Shown here: piece by piece, positions 19,385-28,434 of the stretch
How the letters are laid out: each line of letters begins with the position of its first letter
Position numbering within the stretch: the stretch's first letter is position 1
NCBI GenBank assembly: GCA_964571855.1
Contig: CAZNDO010000015.1
Span: forward strand, 38,798 to 102,797
Reading direction: 5' to 3'
Source of the DNA: CAYYFX01 sp964571855
GTDB lineage: Bacteria; ARS69
Length of the DNA stretch: 64,000 nt
The notes under the pieces: generated by a model
What the model saw: only the letters and a program-made list of their open reading frames with translations
What the model was told of the DNA's origin: nothing
Databases searched by the model: none
Position numbers and translations under genes: made by a program

Positions 19385-20404
19385 TCAGCGCCCGCGGGCG
19401 ATCATGTACTCCACGGTGGCCAGCAGGGGCGCGACGGCGGGGTGGCCGTTCAGGAAGGCCAGCCGGTCGCGCGCGGCGTACGCGAACTCCAGCGCCCGCT
19501 CGCGCGCGCGCTCCGCGCCGCCGGAGGAAAGGACGAACTCCCGCGCGCCCTCCCACTCCGCGTCCGTGACGTTCCCGCGCGCGAACCACTCGGCCACGGC
19601 GCGCCCGCGGCGGGCGTCCCCCATCTCCAGCGCGCAGAGCAGCGGGAGCGTGGCGAAGCCGAGCCGGAAGTCCGTCCCCACCGGCTTGCCGATGGACTCC
19701 GGATCCCCGGCGTAGTCGAAGATGTCGTCCACGATCTGGAACGCCCGGCCGAGGTCCCGTCCGAACGCCGACAGCCGCGCGATCCCGTCCTCGGGCAGCC
19801 CCGCCAGCAGCGCGCCGATCTCGCACGACGACACGAACAGCGCGCCCGTCTTCTCGTCCACGATGCGCAGGTACTCGTCGACGCCGAGCCGCGGATCCCG
19901 GCGGGCCGCGTACTCCCGGTTCATCCCGCGGGTCATGCGGTAGGTGTGGTGCACCAGCACGTGCAGCGCGTCGTGCAGGCGGTGCTCGCACAGGAGCTCG
20001 AACCCGGACGTGAACAGGTAATCCCCCATCAGGATGGCCGCCTGCTGTCCCCAGCGGTGGTTCACCGTGGGGTAGCCGCGACGCATCGTGGTGTCGTCCA
20101 GGCAGTCGTCGTGCAGCAGCGTGGCGGTGTGCACCATCTCGATGACGGCGGACGACCACAGCACCGCATCCCGGTCCGCCGGCCCGAGCCGCGAGATCAG
20201 CAGCAGCAGCAGCGGACGGACCCGCTTGCCGCGCATGGCCAGCACGTGCTCCAGGATCTCCGCCGTCATGGGGATGTCGGGGCGCTGGATCTTCGCGAGG
20301 CGCCCCTCGATCTGCTCGAGATCCTCGCGAACGAGCTCGAACACCTCGGCAAGCGTCATGGGGCGGCCCGGCGTCGAGCGGGAGCGCGCCAGCGAATCGG
20401 GCAT
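19385..20404 (-). CDS. Polyprenyl (isoprenoid) diphosphate synthase
   Basis: This 339-residue trans-prenyltransferase has both Asp-rich motifs, the first in TLLHDDCLDDT and the second in FQIVDDIFDYAGD. KPVGTDFRLGFATLPLL binds the allylic diphosphate, and GKRVRPLLLLL is the N-terminal signature. It likely makes the side chain of menaquinone or an undecaprenyl-type carrier. The chain length cannot be read with confidence. It is the first gene of a leftward operon with apbE, NusG-II, Gx, rsfS and argS. ATG at 20404 and ATG at 20359 are both possible starts. Confidence 0.9.
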   Translation of the reverse strand: MPDSLARSRSTPGRPMTLAEVFELVREDLEQIEGRLAKIQRPDIPMTAEILEHVLAMRGKRVRPLLLLLISRLGPADRDAVLWSSAVIEMVHTATLLHDDCLDDTTMRRGYPTVNHRWGQQAAILMGDYLFTSGFELLCEHRLHDALHVLVHHTYRMTRGMNREYAARRDPRLGVDEYLRIVDEKTGALFVSSCEIGALLAGLPEDGIARLSAFGRDLGRAFQIVDDIFDYAGDPESIGKPVGTDFRLGFATLPLLCALEMGDARRGRAVAEWFARGNVTDAEWEGAREFVLSSGGAERARERALEFAYAARDRLAFLNGHPAVAPLLATVEYMIARGR

Positions 20405-20616
20405 CGAGGACGGACTCCGTCGAAGGGATCGGCCGACCCGCGCGCGATCGTGGGTGACGCCGGCGCGGTCCGGAATCGGCCCGACAAGGTAGCAACTCCG
20501 GGGGCGGGCGTCAACGCGACGCCTCCCCGCCCCGCGCCGGAACCGACGCCATTGCAGCAGGTTGCCGGACCGGCCGCGGCTTGTCCGCCGGGGGGCGCCG
20601 TGCTAGCGTGCTCCGG

Positions 20617-23040
20617 ATGCGTCGCTCCGACGGGTTCGCGTCCGTGGCCCTCGCCGCCGTCACGCTCGGCCTGTTCGCGCCGGCGCTCCTCGGCCGTGTC
20701 GCGATCTTCACCTGGAACATGGACGTGTGGCACCCGTGGGCGGCCACGGCGTCCCCGGACGACCTGGCGCGCCCGACGCGCCTGGCCGACTGCCCACGGC
20801 AGTTCTACGCGATGCGCGCGACGCTGGACGCCGCCGTGGACGGCGGCCGGATCCCGCTCTGGAACCCGCAGATGCTCTGCGGGACGCCCTTCCTCGCGAA
20901 CTTCCAGCCCGGCGTGTTCTACCCGCCGAACCTCCTGCTGGCGGTCTCCGGCCTGGACGTCCTCCGGCAGATGGACCTCTTCCTGGCCGGTCACTTCGTC
21001 CTGGCGTCCCTGGGGACCTACTTCCTGCTCCGGTCCTGGGGCGTCACCGTGGCGGCCGCGCTGCTGGGCGCGCTCGTCTTCGTCTGGGGCGGTTTCAACG
21101 CGGCCCGCACCGGAATCCCCACGATGCCGGCCACCGGGGCGTGGCTGCCCTGGGCCATCCTGGCGACCCGCCGGTGGTTCGCGCGCCGGGACGGCGTGGC
21201 CTTCGCGGGCATCGCCCTGTCCCTGGCCCTGTCCGGCCTCGCCGGCTTCGCCCAGATCTTCGTGTTCGTGGGCTACGGCTTCGGGCTGTTCGGCATCGTC
21301 GAGGGCGTTCGCCGTCGCCCCGCGCCGACCGCTCGCACGTGGGCCGGCTGGGCGGCGGCCGGCCTGCTGGGCCTGGTCCTCGTGTCCGTTCATCTCGTTC
21401 CCACGGCGGAGTTCATCCGCCTGTGCACGAACGCGGACAACCCGCCGGCGATGCTCGCGTCGGGCACGCTGCACCCCTGGGCCGCCGCGAAATTCCTCGT
21501 GCCCGAGCTGCTCGGGCACCCGGCGGACGGCACCAACGTCGACTGGATGCTCTCGATGGGCGACGGGTACTACTCGCAGACCGAGCACAGCACCGCGTCG
21601 TACGCGGGCATCCTCCCGCTGCTGCTCGCCGCCGCCACGGTGCTGGCACCCGGCGACCGCCGCCGCGCGACCCTCGCGTCCCTGCTGCTGCTCGCCCTCG
21701 GGATCGCGCTCTGCCTGCACTCGCCGCTGACGGCGCTCCTCGCCGAGCTTCCCGGGATGGGATTCTCGCGGCCGGACCGCGCCACGTACTTCACCGGCTT
21801 CGCCCTCGCCCTGCTGGCGGGGCTCGGCGCCGACCGGCTGGGCGGAAACGAAGGCCCCGGACTGCGCCGCGGCGCGAATCTCCTGGCGATCGCGACGGCG
21901 GGCATCGTCGCGGGGTTCGCGCTCGTCCTGCTCGGCGCGGGCGCGCGGGCCCTCCCCGCCGAGATCGGTCAAGCCCTCGGCGATGCTGCGGTGCGGCGCG
22001 CGGCCGCGGTCACGCTGGCCGTCACGATCGCGTCCGGCGCGCTCGTCATCGCGCGCGCCGCCGGAAGGATCGGCGGCCCCGCTTTCCTCGCGCTGGCGCT
22101 CGTGGTCGCGGGCGCGGACCTCGCGGCCTACGCGAACCGCCTGAACGTGATGCAGCCGCGCGAGTCGGTCTACCGCGCGCCCGCTCCCGGGGGCTCACTC
22201 GAGTTCCTGCAGGCGCGCCGGCACGCGGACGCACCCTTCCGGATCTTCCGGTACGAGCCGTTCCGCAGCCAGTTCCGCGGCGTGCTGCCGGCGGCCACGG
22301 CGTCCATGTATGGCCTGGAGGATGTGCTCGGATTCGACTCGCTGAACCAGGAGCGCGCCCGCGAGATCCTGGACGCGGTGGACCCCGAGATCATGGTGCG
22401 TCGCGGCAACTTCCGCGGCACCGCGCGCGCGGACGTGCTGGACTCCCCCATCCTGGATCTCCTCGGCGCGCGGTACGTGCTCGCGGAGCCCGTGGTGGCC
22501 GCCCTCCCCGGGCTGACGCTCGTGCACCGGTCGGACCTCTCGGTGTTCGAGAACCCGGACGTGCTGCCCCGCGCCTTCCTCGCGGGCGAGGTCCGCGTGA
22601 TCCCGGATCCGCGGCAGCTCCTGGCCGCGCTGGCGCGCCCGGAGCGCCCGCTGGATCTTTGCGCCTTCTCGGAGGTTCCCCTTCCGGACTGGCCGGGGGA
22701 CGCCGGTGCCGACGGCGGGCCCCCGGGGAGCGCGCGCGTCGCGGAGCACGCCGCCGAGAGGGTTCGCGTGGCGGTGGAGCCGGCCCGCGACGCGCTGCTC
22801 GTGCTCGCGGACGCGTATTATCCAGGGTGGAAGGCCTTCGTGGACGGCGCCGAACGACCGATCCACCGGGTGGACCACGTGCTGCGGGGGGTCGTCGTGC
22901 ATCCAGGGGATCGCGAGGTGGTGTTCGAGTACCGGCCGGACTCCTTCCGGCTCGGGGCGGCGCTGAGCCTGGCCGCGCTCGTCGTGACCGCCGGGACGGC
23001 GGCCGCGCTCGGGCGCGGGCGGAAGGGGCGCGCGTCATGA
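20617..23040 (+). CDS. YfhO-like multi-pass membrane protein
   Basis: The 807-residue protein has about twelve membrane helices. A soluble C-terminal region carries the YfhO hallmark ADAYYPGWKAFVDGAERPI. The loop with IPLWNPQMLCGTPFLANFQPGVFYPPNLLL is typical of GT-C-fold glycosyltransferase-like family members. YfhO proteins are implicated in glycosylation of lipoteichoic acid or other envelope polymers; here a role in surface-glycan modification is inference. The ATG at 20617 opens the frame. The stop overlaps the next gene (ATGA), so it is translationally coupled to three sulfatase-like lipoproteins. Confidence 0.8.
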   Translation: MRRSDGFASVALAAVTLGLFAPALLGRVAIFTWNMDVWHPWAATASPDDLARPTRLADCPRQFYAMRATLDAAVDGGRIPLWNPQMLCGTPFLANFQPGVFYPPNLLLAVSGLDVLRQMDLFLAGHFVLASLGTYFLLRSWGVTVAAALLGALVFVWGGFNAARTGIPTMPATGAWLPWAILATRRWFARRDGVAFAGIALSLALSGLAGFAQIFVFVGYGFGLFGIVEGVRRRPAPTARTWAGWAAAGLLGLVLVSVHLVPTAEFIRLCTNADNPPAMLASGTLHPWAAAKFLVPELLGHPADGTNVDWMLSMGDGYYSQTEHSTASYAGILPLLLAAATVLAPGDRRRATLASLLLLALGIALCLHSPLTALLAELPGMGFSRPDRATYFTGFALALLAGLGADRLGGNEGPGLRRGANLLAIATAGIVAGFALVLLGAGARALPAEIGQALGDAAVRRAAAVTLAVTIASGALVIARAAGRIGGPAFLALALVVAGADLAAYANRLNVMQPRESVYRAPAPGGSLEFLQARRHADAPFRIFRYEPFRSQFRGVLPAATASMYGLEDVLGFDSLNQERAREILDAVDPEIMVRRGNFRGTARADVLDSPILDLLGARYVLAEPVVAALPGLTLVHRSDLSVFENPDVLPRAFLAGEVRVIPDPRQLLAALARPERPLDLCAFSEVPLPDWPGDAGADGGPPGSARVAEHAAERVRVAVEPARDALLVLADAYYPGWKAFVDGAERPIHRVDHVLRGVVVHPGDREVVFEYRPDSFRLGAALSLAALVVTAGTAAALGRGRKGRAS

Positions 23041-24341
23041 CCGGCCGCGCCGCCCGCCACGCCGTCCTGGCCGCCGCACTCCTGCTCGCGCTCCCGTCCT
23101 GCGGCGGCCCGCCGCCGGAGCGCTCCGGCCGCGTCTTCCTGATCGGGCTGGACGGCGCCACGTGGGATCTCCTGGATCCGCTGCTCGCGGCCGGGCGGCT
23201 TCCGAACCTGGCGTCCCTCGTGGCCGAAGGCACGCGGGCCCCGCTGGAGTCCATGCTGCCGTCCAAGAGCCCCGCGCTGTGGACCACGGTGGCCACCGGC
23301 AAGGAGTTCGACGGCCACGGCATCAACGACTTCACGGAGGTCGTGCGCGAGGACGGCACGCGCAACGACCGCGTGATGCACATGACCTCGAACCAGCGCA
23401 CCACGAAGGCGCTGTGGAACATGATGGGCGACGTGGGCGAATCCGCCGCGTTCGTCGGCTGGTGGGTCACGTGGCCCGCGGAGCCGGTGGAGGGCGTGAT
23501 GGTCACGAGCCACGTCCCCCTGGAACAGACCGGCGGCAAGGCCAGCCCCACGAAGGGGACGCTGCTCCCGGACGACCCCGGCGGGCAGACCTGGCCCGAG
23601 TCGCTCTTCGACGAGCTGCGCGACCGGATCCGCACGCCCGCGAGCGTGACCTTCGACGAGGCGCGCCGCTTCATGGACGTGCGCGAGGACGAGATGGACA
23701 AGGACGTGGTGGAGGGGTTCCGCTGGGCGTTCGCGGCGGACGAGACCTACCGCGCGGTGATCGCGAAGCTCATGGACGAGCAGCCGGACCACGACCTGTG
23801 GGGGCTGTACTTCAACGGCATCGACGTGGTCGGGCACCGCTACTGGCAGTTCCGCGAGCCGAACCGGTACCGGTCGCCGCCGCCCGCGGAGGAGATCCCG
23901 CGCTTCGCCCCGGTGATCGAGCGCTACTACGAGTACACGGACGGGCTCGTGGGCGAGATCCTCGCGCGGCGACGCCCCGGGGACACGTTCCTCGTGCTGT
24001 CGGACCACGGGTTCCACGCGAACGGGCATCGCGACGGGCCGGCCGGCGTGCTGATCGCGGCCGGGGCGAACGTGGCGAAGGACGCGCCGCTGCCCGCGGC
24101 GCGGCTCGTGGACATCGCGCCCACCGTGCTGGCGCTGCTCGGGCTTCCGGTGGCGGACGACATGGACGGCCGGGTGCTCGACGGGCTCTTCACGGAGGCG
24201 TGGCGGCGCGGCTACCCGCGCGACACCGTGCCCACGTACGACACGGCGGAGTGGCTGGCCTCGCGCGGCGGACGGCCGGAGGCGTCCGGCGTGGACGACG
24301 CGCTGATGGAGCGGCTGCGCGGATTGGGGTACATCGAGTGA
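23037..24341 (+). CDS. Alkaline-phosphatase-superfamily lipoprotein 1
   Basis: This 434-residue protein has a lipoprotein signal peptide (ALLLALPSC, Cys near residue 22). Its type I phosphodiesterase/pyrophosphatase-like domain has metal Asp in FLIGLDGATWDLLDP, the nucleophile region SKSPALWTTVATG, YFNGIDVVGHRYW and VLSDHGFHANGH. It probably hydrolyses or transfers phosphate-type esters at the cell surface. The closest relative in the window is the next gene. It starts at ATG 23037, overlapping the previous stop. The C-terminus ends in LRGLGYIE, echoed by the next two genes. Confidence 0.85.
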   Translation: MTGRAARHAVLAAALLLALPSCGGPPPERSGRVFLIGLDGATWDLLDPLLAAGRLPNLASLVAEGTRAPLESMLPSKSPALWTTVATGKEFDGHGINDFTEVVREDGTRNDRVMHMTSNQRTTKALWNMMGDVGESAAFVGWWVTWPAEPVEGVMVTSHVPLEQTGGKASPTKGTLLPDDPGGQTWPESLFDELRDRIRTPASVTFDEARRFMDVREDEMDKDVVEGFRWAFAADETYRAVIAKLMDEQPDHDLWGLYFNGIDVVGHRYWQFREPNRYRSPPPAEEIPRFAPVIERYYEYTDGLVGEILARRRPGDTFLVLSDHGFHANGHRDGPAGVLIAAGANVAKDAPLPAARLVDIAPTVLALLGLPVADDMDGRVLDGLFTEAWRRGYPRDTVPTYDTAEWLASRGGRPEASGVDDALMERLRGLGYIE

Positions 24342-25660
24342 GCGCGCGGCGGGCGGGCGTGATCCTGGCGCTGGCGGCGGCCGTGGCGGCGGTCGGGTGC
24401 GGGAAGCCCGCGCCGGAGGCGCCGCCGGCGCGGACCGCGCTGATCGGTCTCGACGGCGCGGACTGGCGCAACCTGCTGCCCCTGATGCGGCAGGGCAAGA
24501 CGCCCGTGCTCGCCGCCATCCGCCGCGCCGGCACCAGCGGCACGATGCTCACGAACGCGGACTACCGCTGGTCCCCGGTGCTGTGGACGACGATCGCCAC
24601 GGGAACGCTGCCGGATCGTCACGGGGTCACGTCGTTCATGGCGCAGGTGCCGGGCCAGAGCCGGCCCATTCCCACGCCGTCCACGGCACGGCAGGTGCGC
24701 GCGCTGTGGAACATGTTCTCCGAGTCCGACCGCACGGTGGGGTTCGTGGGCTGGTGGGTCACGTGGCCGGCGGAGACGGTGAACGGGTTCATGGTTTCGG
24801 ATCACTTCTCGGTCACGCGCTTCAGCCTGGGGCACGACTACGAGACCGCCCCGGACGCGTCGTTCTACGCCGCGCAGACGTACCCGGACAGCCTGGCGGA
24901 GCGGCTGGCGCCCTTGCGCGTGGGCTACGACGGGATCGGCCCCGCGGACCTCGCCCGCTTCGCCGACCTGCCGGAGGACTTCCGCTGGCCGGACACGCTG
25001 GAGCGCTTCGACAAGGTGGCGGAGTTCGCCATCGCGCACTCGGTGGACCGGTCGCACGAGGCCGCGGGCACGATGCTGCTGGCCGAGCGGCAGCCGGAGC
25101 TCTTCGGCGTGTTCTTCCAGGGGATCGACATCATGCAGCACTACTTCTGGGAGTTCATGGATCCGGAGCAGGCGATGTGGACGCCGGGCGCTCCGGACGT
25201 GGCGGTCTGGGGCGAGGCCATCGAGCGCTACTACCGCTTCGCGGACGGGCTGGTCGGGCGCGTGGTGGAGGCGGGCGGCGACGATCGCGCGGTGATGGTC
25301 GTGTCCGACCACGGCTTCCGCCCCGCGGACGAGCGCTACGCGGACAAGCACATCTCCGGCGAGCACCGCCGGCAGGCCATCTTCCTCTGGGCCGGGCCGG
25401 GGATCCGCACGGGACCGGCGTCCGGGATGGACGCCGTGGACGTGGCCCCCACGATCCTCGCGTACCACGGCCTGCCCGTGGCGGAGGACTTCGACGGGGA
25501 TCCGCTGCTCGACGCGATGGACGCGGCGTGGCGCTCCGCGCGCCCGCTCCGGATGATCCCCACCTGGGAGACGGGAACGCTGGACCGGCCCGCGCTGCCG
25601 GACGAGTCCGTGACCGCGGACCTCGAGGAGCGGATCCGCGCGCTCGGGTACATCGAGTGA
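24338..25660 (+). CDS. Alkaline-phosphatase-superfamily lipoprotein 2
   Basis: The 440-residue paralogue of the preceding gene has the lipobox AAVGC. It shares ALIGLDGADWRNLLPLM, YRWSPVLWTTIATG, VGWWVTWPAE, FQGIDIMQHYFWEFMDPEQ and VVSDHGFRPAD. The identical VGFVGWWVTWPAE-type block in both genes argues for tandem duplication. The start is GTG at 24338 within the GTGA overlap with gene 1. It ends in IRALGYIE. Substrate unknown; a phosphoethanolamine- or phosphoglycerol-type transferase or hydrolase is possible. Confidence 0.85.
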   Translation: MSARRAGVILALAAAVAAVGCGKPAPEAPPARTALIGLDGADWRNLLPLMRQGKTPVLAAIRRAGTSGTMLTNADYRWSPVLWTTIATGTLPDRHGVTSFMAQVPGQSRPIPTPSTARQVRALWNMFSESDRTVGFVGWWVTWPAETVNGFMVSDHFSVTRFSLGHDYETAPDASFYAAQTYPDSLAERLAPLRVGYDGIGPADLARFADLPEDFRWPDTLERFDKVAEFAIAHSVDRSHEAAGTMLLAERQPELFGVFFQGIDIMQHYFWEFMDPEQAMWTPGAPDVAVWGEAIERYYRFADGLVGRVVEAGGDDRAVMVVSDHGFRPADERYADKHISGEHRRQAIFLWAGPGIRTGPASGMDAVDVAPTILAYHGLPVAEDFDGDPLLDAMDAAWRSARPLRMIPTWETGTLDRPALPDESVTADLEERIRALGYIE

Positions 25661-27000
25661 GCGTACGTCCGCTCGCGTGCGCCGCGGCGCTGCTCGCCGC
25701 GGCCTGCGCCCCGTCGCCCCCGCCGCGGCCCGCGCTCGTGCTCGTCACGCTGGACACGTTCCGGCAGGATCACCTGGGCTGCGCGGGGAACCCGCACGTG
25801 CGCACGCCGCACCTCGACCGGCTCGCGCGCCGCGGCACGCTCTGGACCGAGGCGTTCACGCCCGTGCCGCTGACGACCCCTTCGCATGCCACCATCCTCA
25901 CCGGGCTCACGCCGCGCGCGCACGGCGTGGCCCGCAACCGGATGCGCCTGCCGCAGGGCGTGCCCACGGTGACGCGCGCGCTCGGCGAGGCCGGATACCG
26001 CACGGGGGCCGTGGTGTCGAGCCGCGTGGTGCTGGATCCCGAGCTCGGGCTGAACCAGGGGTTCGCGTCCTACGAGGTCGTGGAACCGGCCGTGCTCCCG
26101 GCATCCGGCGAGGGCGCGCAGGCGACGGAGCGCGCGTTGGCCTGGCTGGATGCACACGGCGGGCCGGGCTCGTTCCTGTGGGTCCACTACTTCGACGCGC
26201 ACCTCCCCTACCTGCCGCCGGATCCGTGGCCGCGCGTGTACGGCGCCCCGGACGACGGTCCGGCCCTGCTGCACGGCTCCGCGGTGGAGGAGCTGAGCGA
26301 GGCCGACGCCGACGCGCTGCGCGCGCGGTACGCCGGCGAGGTGTCGTTCCTGGACCGCTGCGTGGGGCGCCTGGCCCGCCGCCTCGAGGACGGCGCGGGG
26401 CCGGGCACGCTCGTGGTCACGGCGGACCACGGCGAAGGCCTGGGCGAGCACGTTGGCTACTTCGGCCACGACGTGCTCCTGTACGACACGTCCCTGCGCG
26501 TCCCGCTCGTGCTGACCCCGTTCGCGCCCCATGGCGCGCCACCCGCGAAGGGCGCGCTCTGCACCGAGCTCGCGCGCACGACGGACCTCGCGCCCACGCT
26601 GGCGGGACTCGCGGGGTTGCCGCCCGATCCCGGGAGCGAGGGCCGCGACCTCCTCCGCGAGCCCGAGCCCGCGGGCGACGACCGCGTCCTGATCGCCGAG
26701 ACGCATCCCGATCCGGACAAGTCGGCGCCGCTGTACGCGCTGCGCACCGACACGGCGAAGGTGATCCGCCTGCCGCGCGCCGCCCGCCACGAGTCCTACG
26801 ATCTCGCGACCGACCCGGCGGAACGACACGACCTCGGCCCGCAGCCGCCGCCCTTGTACCGCACGCTCGCCGAGGACCTGGACCTCGACCTCCGCAACCG
26901 CCCGCCGGGCACGCTGCGCACGGTGGATGACGAGCGCGGCGGCCTGGACGAGAAGACGCGGAAGGCGCTCGAGAGCCTCGGCTACGTCGGAGGGGACTGA
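25657..27000 (+). CDS. Sulfatase-family lipoprotein
   Basis: This 447-residue sulfatase-fold protein has the lipobox LLAAAC. Motifs include ALVLVTLDTFRQDHLGCAGN (metal Asp), PLTTPSHATILTGLTP, where the nucleophile site is Thr/Ser and lacks the C-x-P-x-R needed for formylglycine, VHYFDAHLPYLPP and TADHGEGLGEHVGYFGHD. It is therefore unlikely to be a classical arylsulfatase and may act on phosphate or phosphonate esters. The GTG at 25657 overlaps the previous stop (GTGA). It ends in LESLGYVGGD. Element E3 starts at the very next base after its stop. Confidence 0.85.
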   Translation: MSVRPLACAAALLAAACAPSPPPRPALVLVTLDTFRQDHLGCAGNPHVRTPHLDRLARRGTLWTEAFTPVPLTTPSHATILTGLTPRAHGVARNRMRLPQGVPTVTRALGEAGYRTGAVVSSRVVLDPELGLNQGFASYEVVEPAVLPASGEGAQATERALAWLDAHGGPGSFLWVHYFDAHLPYLPPDPWPRVYGAPDDGPALLHGSAVEELSEADADALRARYAGEVSFLDRCVGRLARRLEDGAGPGTLVVTADHGEGLGEHVGYFGHDVLLYDTSLRVPLVLTPFAPHGAPPAKGALCTELARTTDLAPTLAGLAGLPPDPGSEGRDLLREPEPAGDDRVLIAETHPDPDKSAPLYALRTDTAKVIRLPRAARHESYDLATDPAERHDLGPQPPPLYRTLAEDLDLDLRNRPPGTLRTVDDERGGLDEKTRKALESLGYVGGD

Positions 27001-27304
27001 CAGCCCGCGAGCAGCGCCGGGCAGGGCGGTGAGGGTGCCGGTGAGCGGGGCGAGCAGTCCGACGGTCGGCGGGTTTGCGGCGGCAGCCCCGGTGGGTCCT
27101 CCGCGGCGGGCGCTCGGCCTCCGCCGTCCCGGCTCCGGCCTTCGCTCCTGCGTCGGCGGCCTCCGGCCGTCCAGGCCTCCGGCCGCGCCGCAGAGCCGCC
27201 GCGGAGGACCCACCGGGGCCGCCACCGCGAACCCGCCGACCGTCGGACTGCTCGCCCCGCTCACCGGCACCCTCACCGCCCTGCCCGGCGCTGCTCACGG
27301 GCTG
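27001..27304 (-). repeat. Giant inverted-repeat element E3
   Basis: Arms 27001-27109 and 27196-27304 (109 bp each) match at 105 positions and flank the 86-bp loop 27110-27195, whose sense reads on the minus strand. Three of four mismatches are G-U on the minus strand. The element starts at the base after the sulfatase stop codon. The distal arm (AGCAGCGCCGGGCAGGGCGG region) is unrelated to E1, E2, E4 or E5. Confidence 0.9.
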
Positions 27305-27388
27305 ACCCACTCCACCGTCGTGGCCCAGCTGTCTTCACGCGCCCGCTCGGCGTCGATCATCACGAGCCCCACAACTCCCACCCCACAC
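27305..27388. other. Spacer between divergent hairpins E3 and E4
   Basis: This 84-base spacer has no convincing gene or promoter. It is the counterpart of the E1/E2 spacer. On its minus strand it opens with GTGTGGGGTGGGAG, similar to the start of that other spacer. Confidence 0.4.
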
Positions 27389-27696
27389 CGCCGTCGCGGG
27401 TGACCGGGGCGGAGCGGCAGCGCGGTCCGGCGGACGGGCTCGCGCGGCGCGGGCACGGCCAGGTTCGCGGTGGGCGTCCCGGTGGGTCCTCCCCGGCGGC
27501 TCTGCGGCGCGGCCGGAGGCCTGGAGGGCCGGAGGCCGTCGACGCAGGAGCGATGGCCTCCGCCCGGACGGCGGAGGCCGAGCGCCCGCCGGGGAGGACC
27601 CACCGGGACGCCCACCGCAAACCTGGCCGTGCCCGCGCCGCGCGAGCCCGTCCGCCGGACCGCGCTGCCGCTCCGCCCCGGTCACCCGCGACGGCG
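27389..27696 (+). repeat. Giant inverted-repeat element E4
   Basis: Arms 27389-27499 and 27586-27696 (111 bp each) are identical as reverse complements except for one base. They flank the 86-bp loop 27500-27585, sense on plus. The right arm covers the last 15 bases of tatC (stop at 27682-27684), so the left arm holds an inverted copy of the end of a coding gene. This suggests that the distal arms arise from local flanking DNA. Confidence 0.92.
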
Positions 27697-28434
27697 TCTC
27701 GCCCGCGCCGCAAGCCGGGCCAGCACGATCGACACCAGGTACAGCACGAGCATCGGCCCCGCCATCAGCAGCTGCGACACGACGTCCGGCGGCGTGAGGA
27801 TCGCCGCGATCACGAAGACGAGGACGATGCCGTGGCGCCAGAAGCGCACCAGGAAGTCCGGGCCGAGGATCTCCGCATAGGTCAGCGCGGCCACCACCAG
27901 CGGGAACTGGAAGACGGCGCCGAAGGCGAGGGTCGTGCGGATGGCGAACTCGAAGTAGTGCTCCGCCGTGAGCAGCGGCTGCACGGTGGCGGTGCCGAAG
28001 CCCAGCAGGAACTGCAGCGAGATCGGCAGCACGGCGAAGTACCCGAACGCCACGCCGGAGTAGAACAGGAGCATGGAACCGAGGACCGCGGGCGCCACGA
28101 GCCGGCGCTCCGCCGGCAGCAGTCCCGGCACCACGAAGCTCCACAGCCGCAGCAGCACGAAGGGCGCGGCCACGAACGCGCCGAGGCCGAAGGCGGTCTT
28201 CAGCCGCAGGAGGAAGGCCCCGCCCGGCGAGAGGAATTTCAGGTCGGTGACGGGGCCGCGCAGCACCGGCTGCACGAGGAAGTCCACCGCGCGATCCGAG
28301 ACGAACCACGCGCCCACCGACGCCACCGCGATCGCGCCGAGGGACTGCAGCAGCGCGCTCCGGAGCTCCCCGAGGTGCTCGAGGAGCGACATCTCGCCGG
28401 ACGGGCGCTCCGGGCGGTCCGCGTCGTCAGCCAT
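27682..28434 (-). CDS. tatC: Sec-independent translocase subunit TatC
   Basis: This 250-residue protein has six membrane helices and the TatC signatures MSLLEHLGELRSALL, VLPISLQFLLGF, YFEFAIRTTLAFGAVFQFPL and ILTPPDVVSQLLMAGPM. It is the twin-arginine signal receptor of the Tat pathway. The ATG at 28434 overlaps the stop of the M16 peptidase gene by 8 bases. No tatA/B gene is adjacent. The C-terminal ARARRRRG is encoded inside the right arm of hairpin E4. Confidence 0.95.
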   Translation of the reverse strand: MADDADRPERPSGEMSLLEHLGELRSALLQSLGAIAVASVGAWFVSDRAVDFLVQPVLRGPVTDLKFLSPGGAFLLRLKTAFGLGAFVAAPFVLLRLWSFVVPGLLPAERRLVAPAVLGSMLLFYSGVAFGYFAVLPISLQFLLGFGTATVQPLLTAEHYFEFAIRTTLAFGAVFQFPLVVAALTYAEILGPDFLVRFWRHGIVLVFVIAAILTPPDVVSQLLMAGPMLVLYLVSIVLARLAARARRRRG

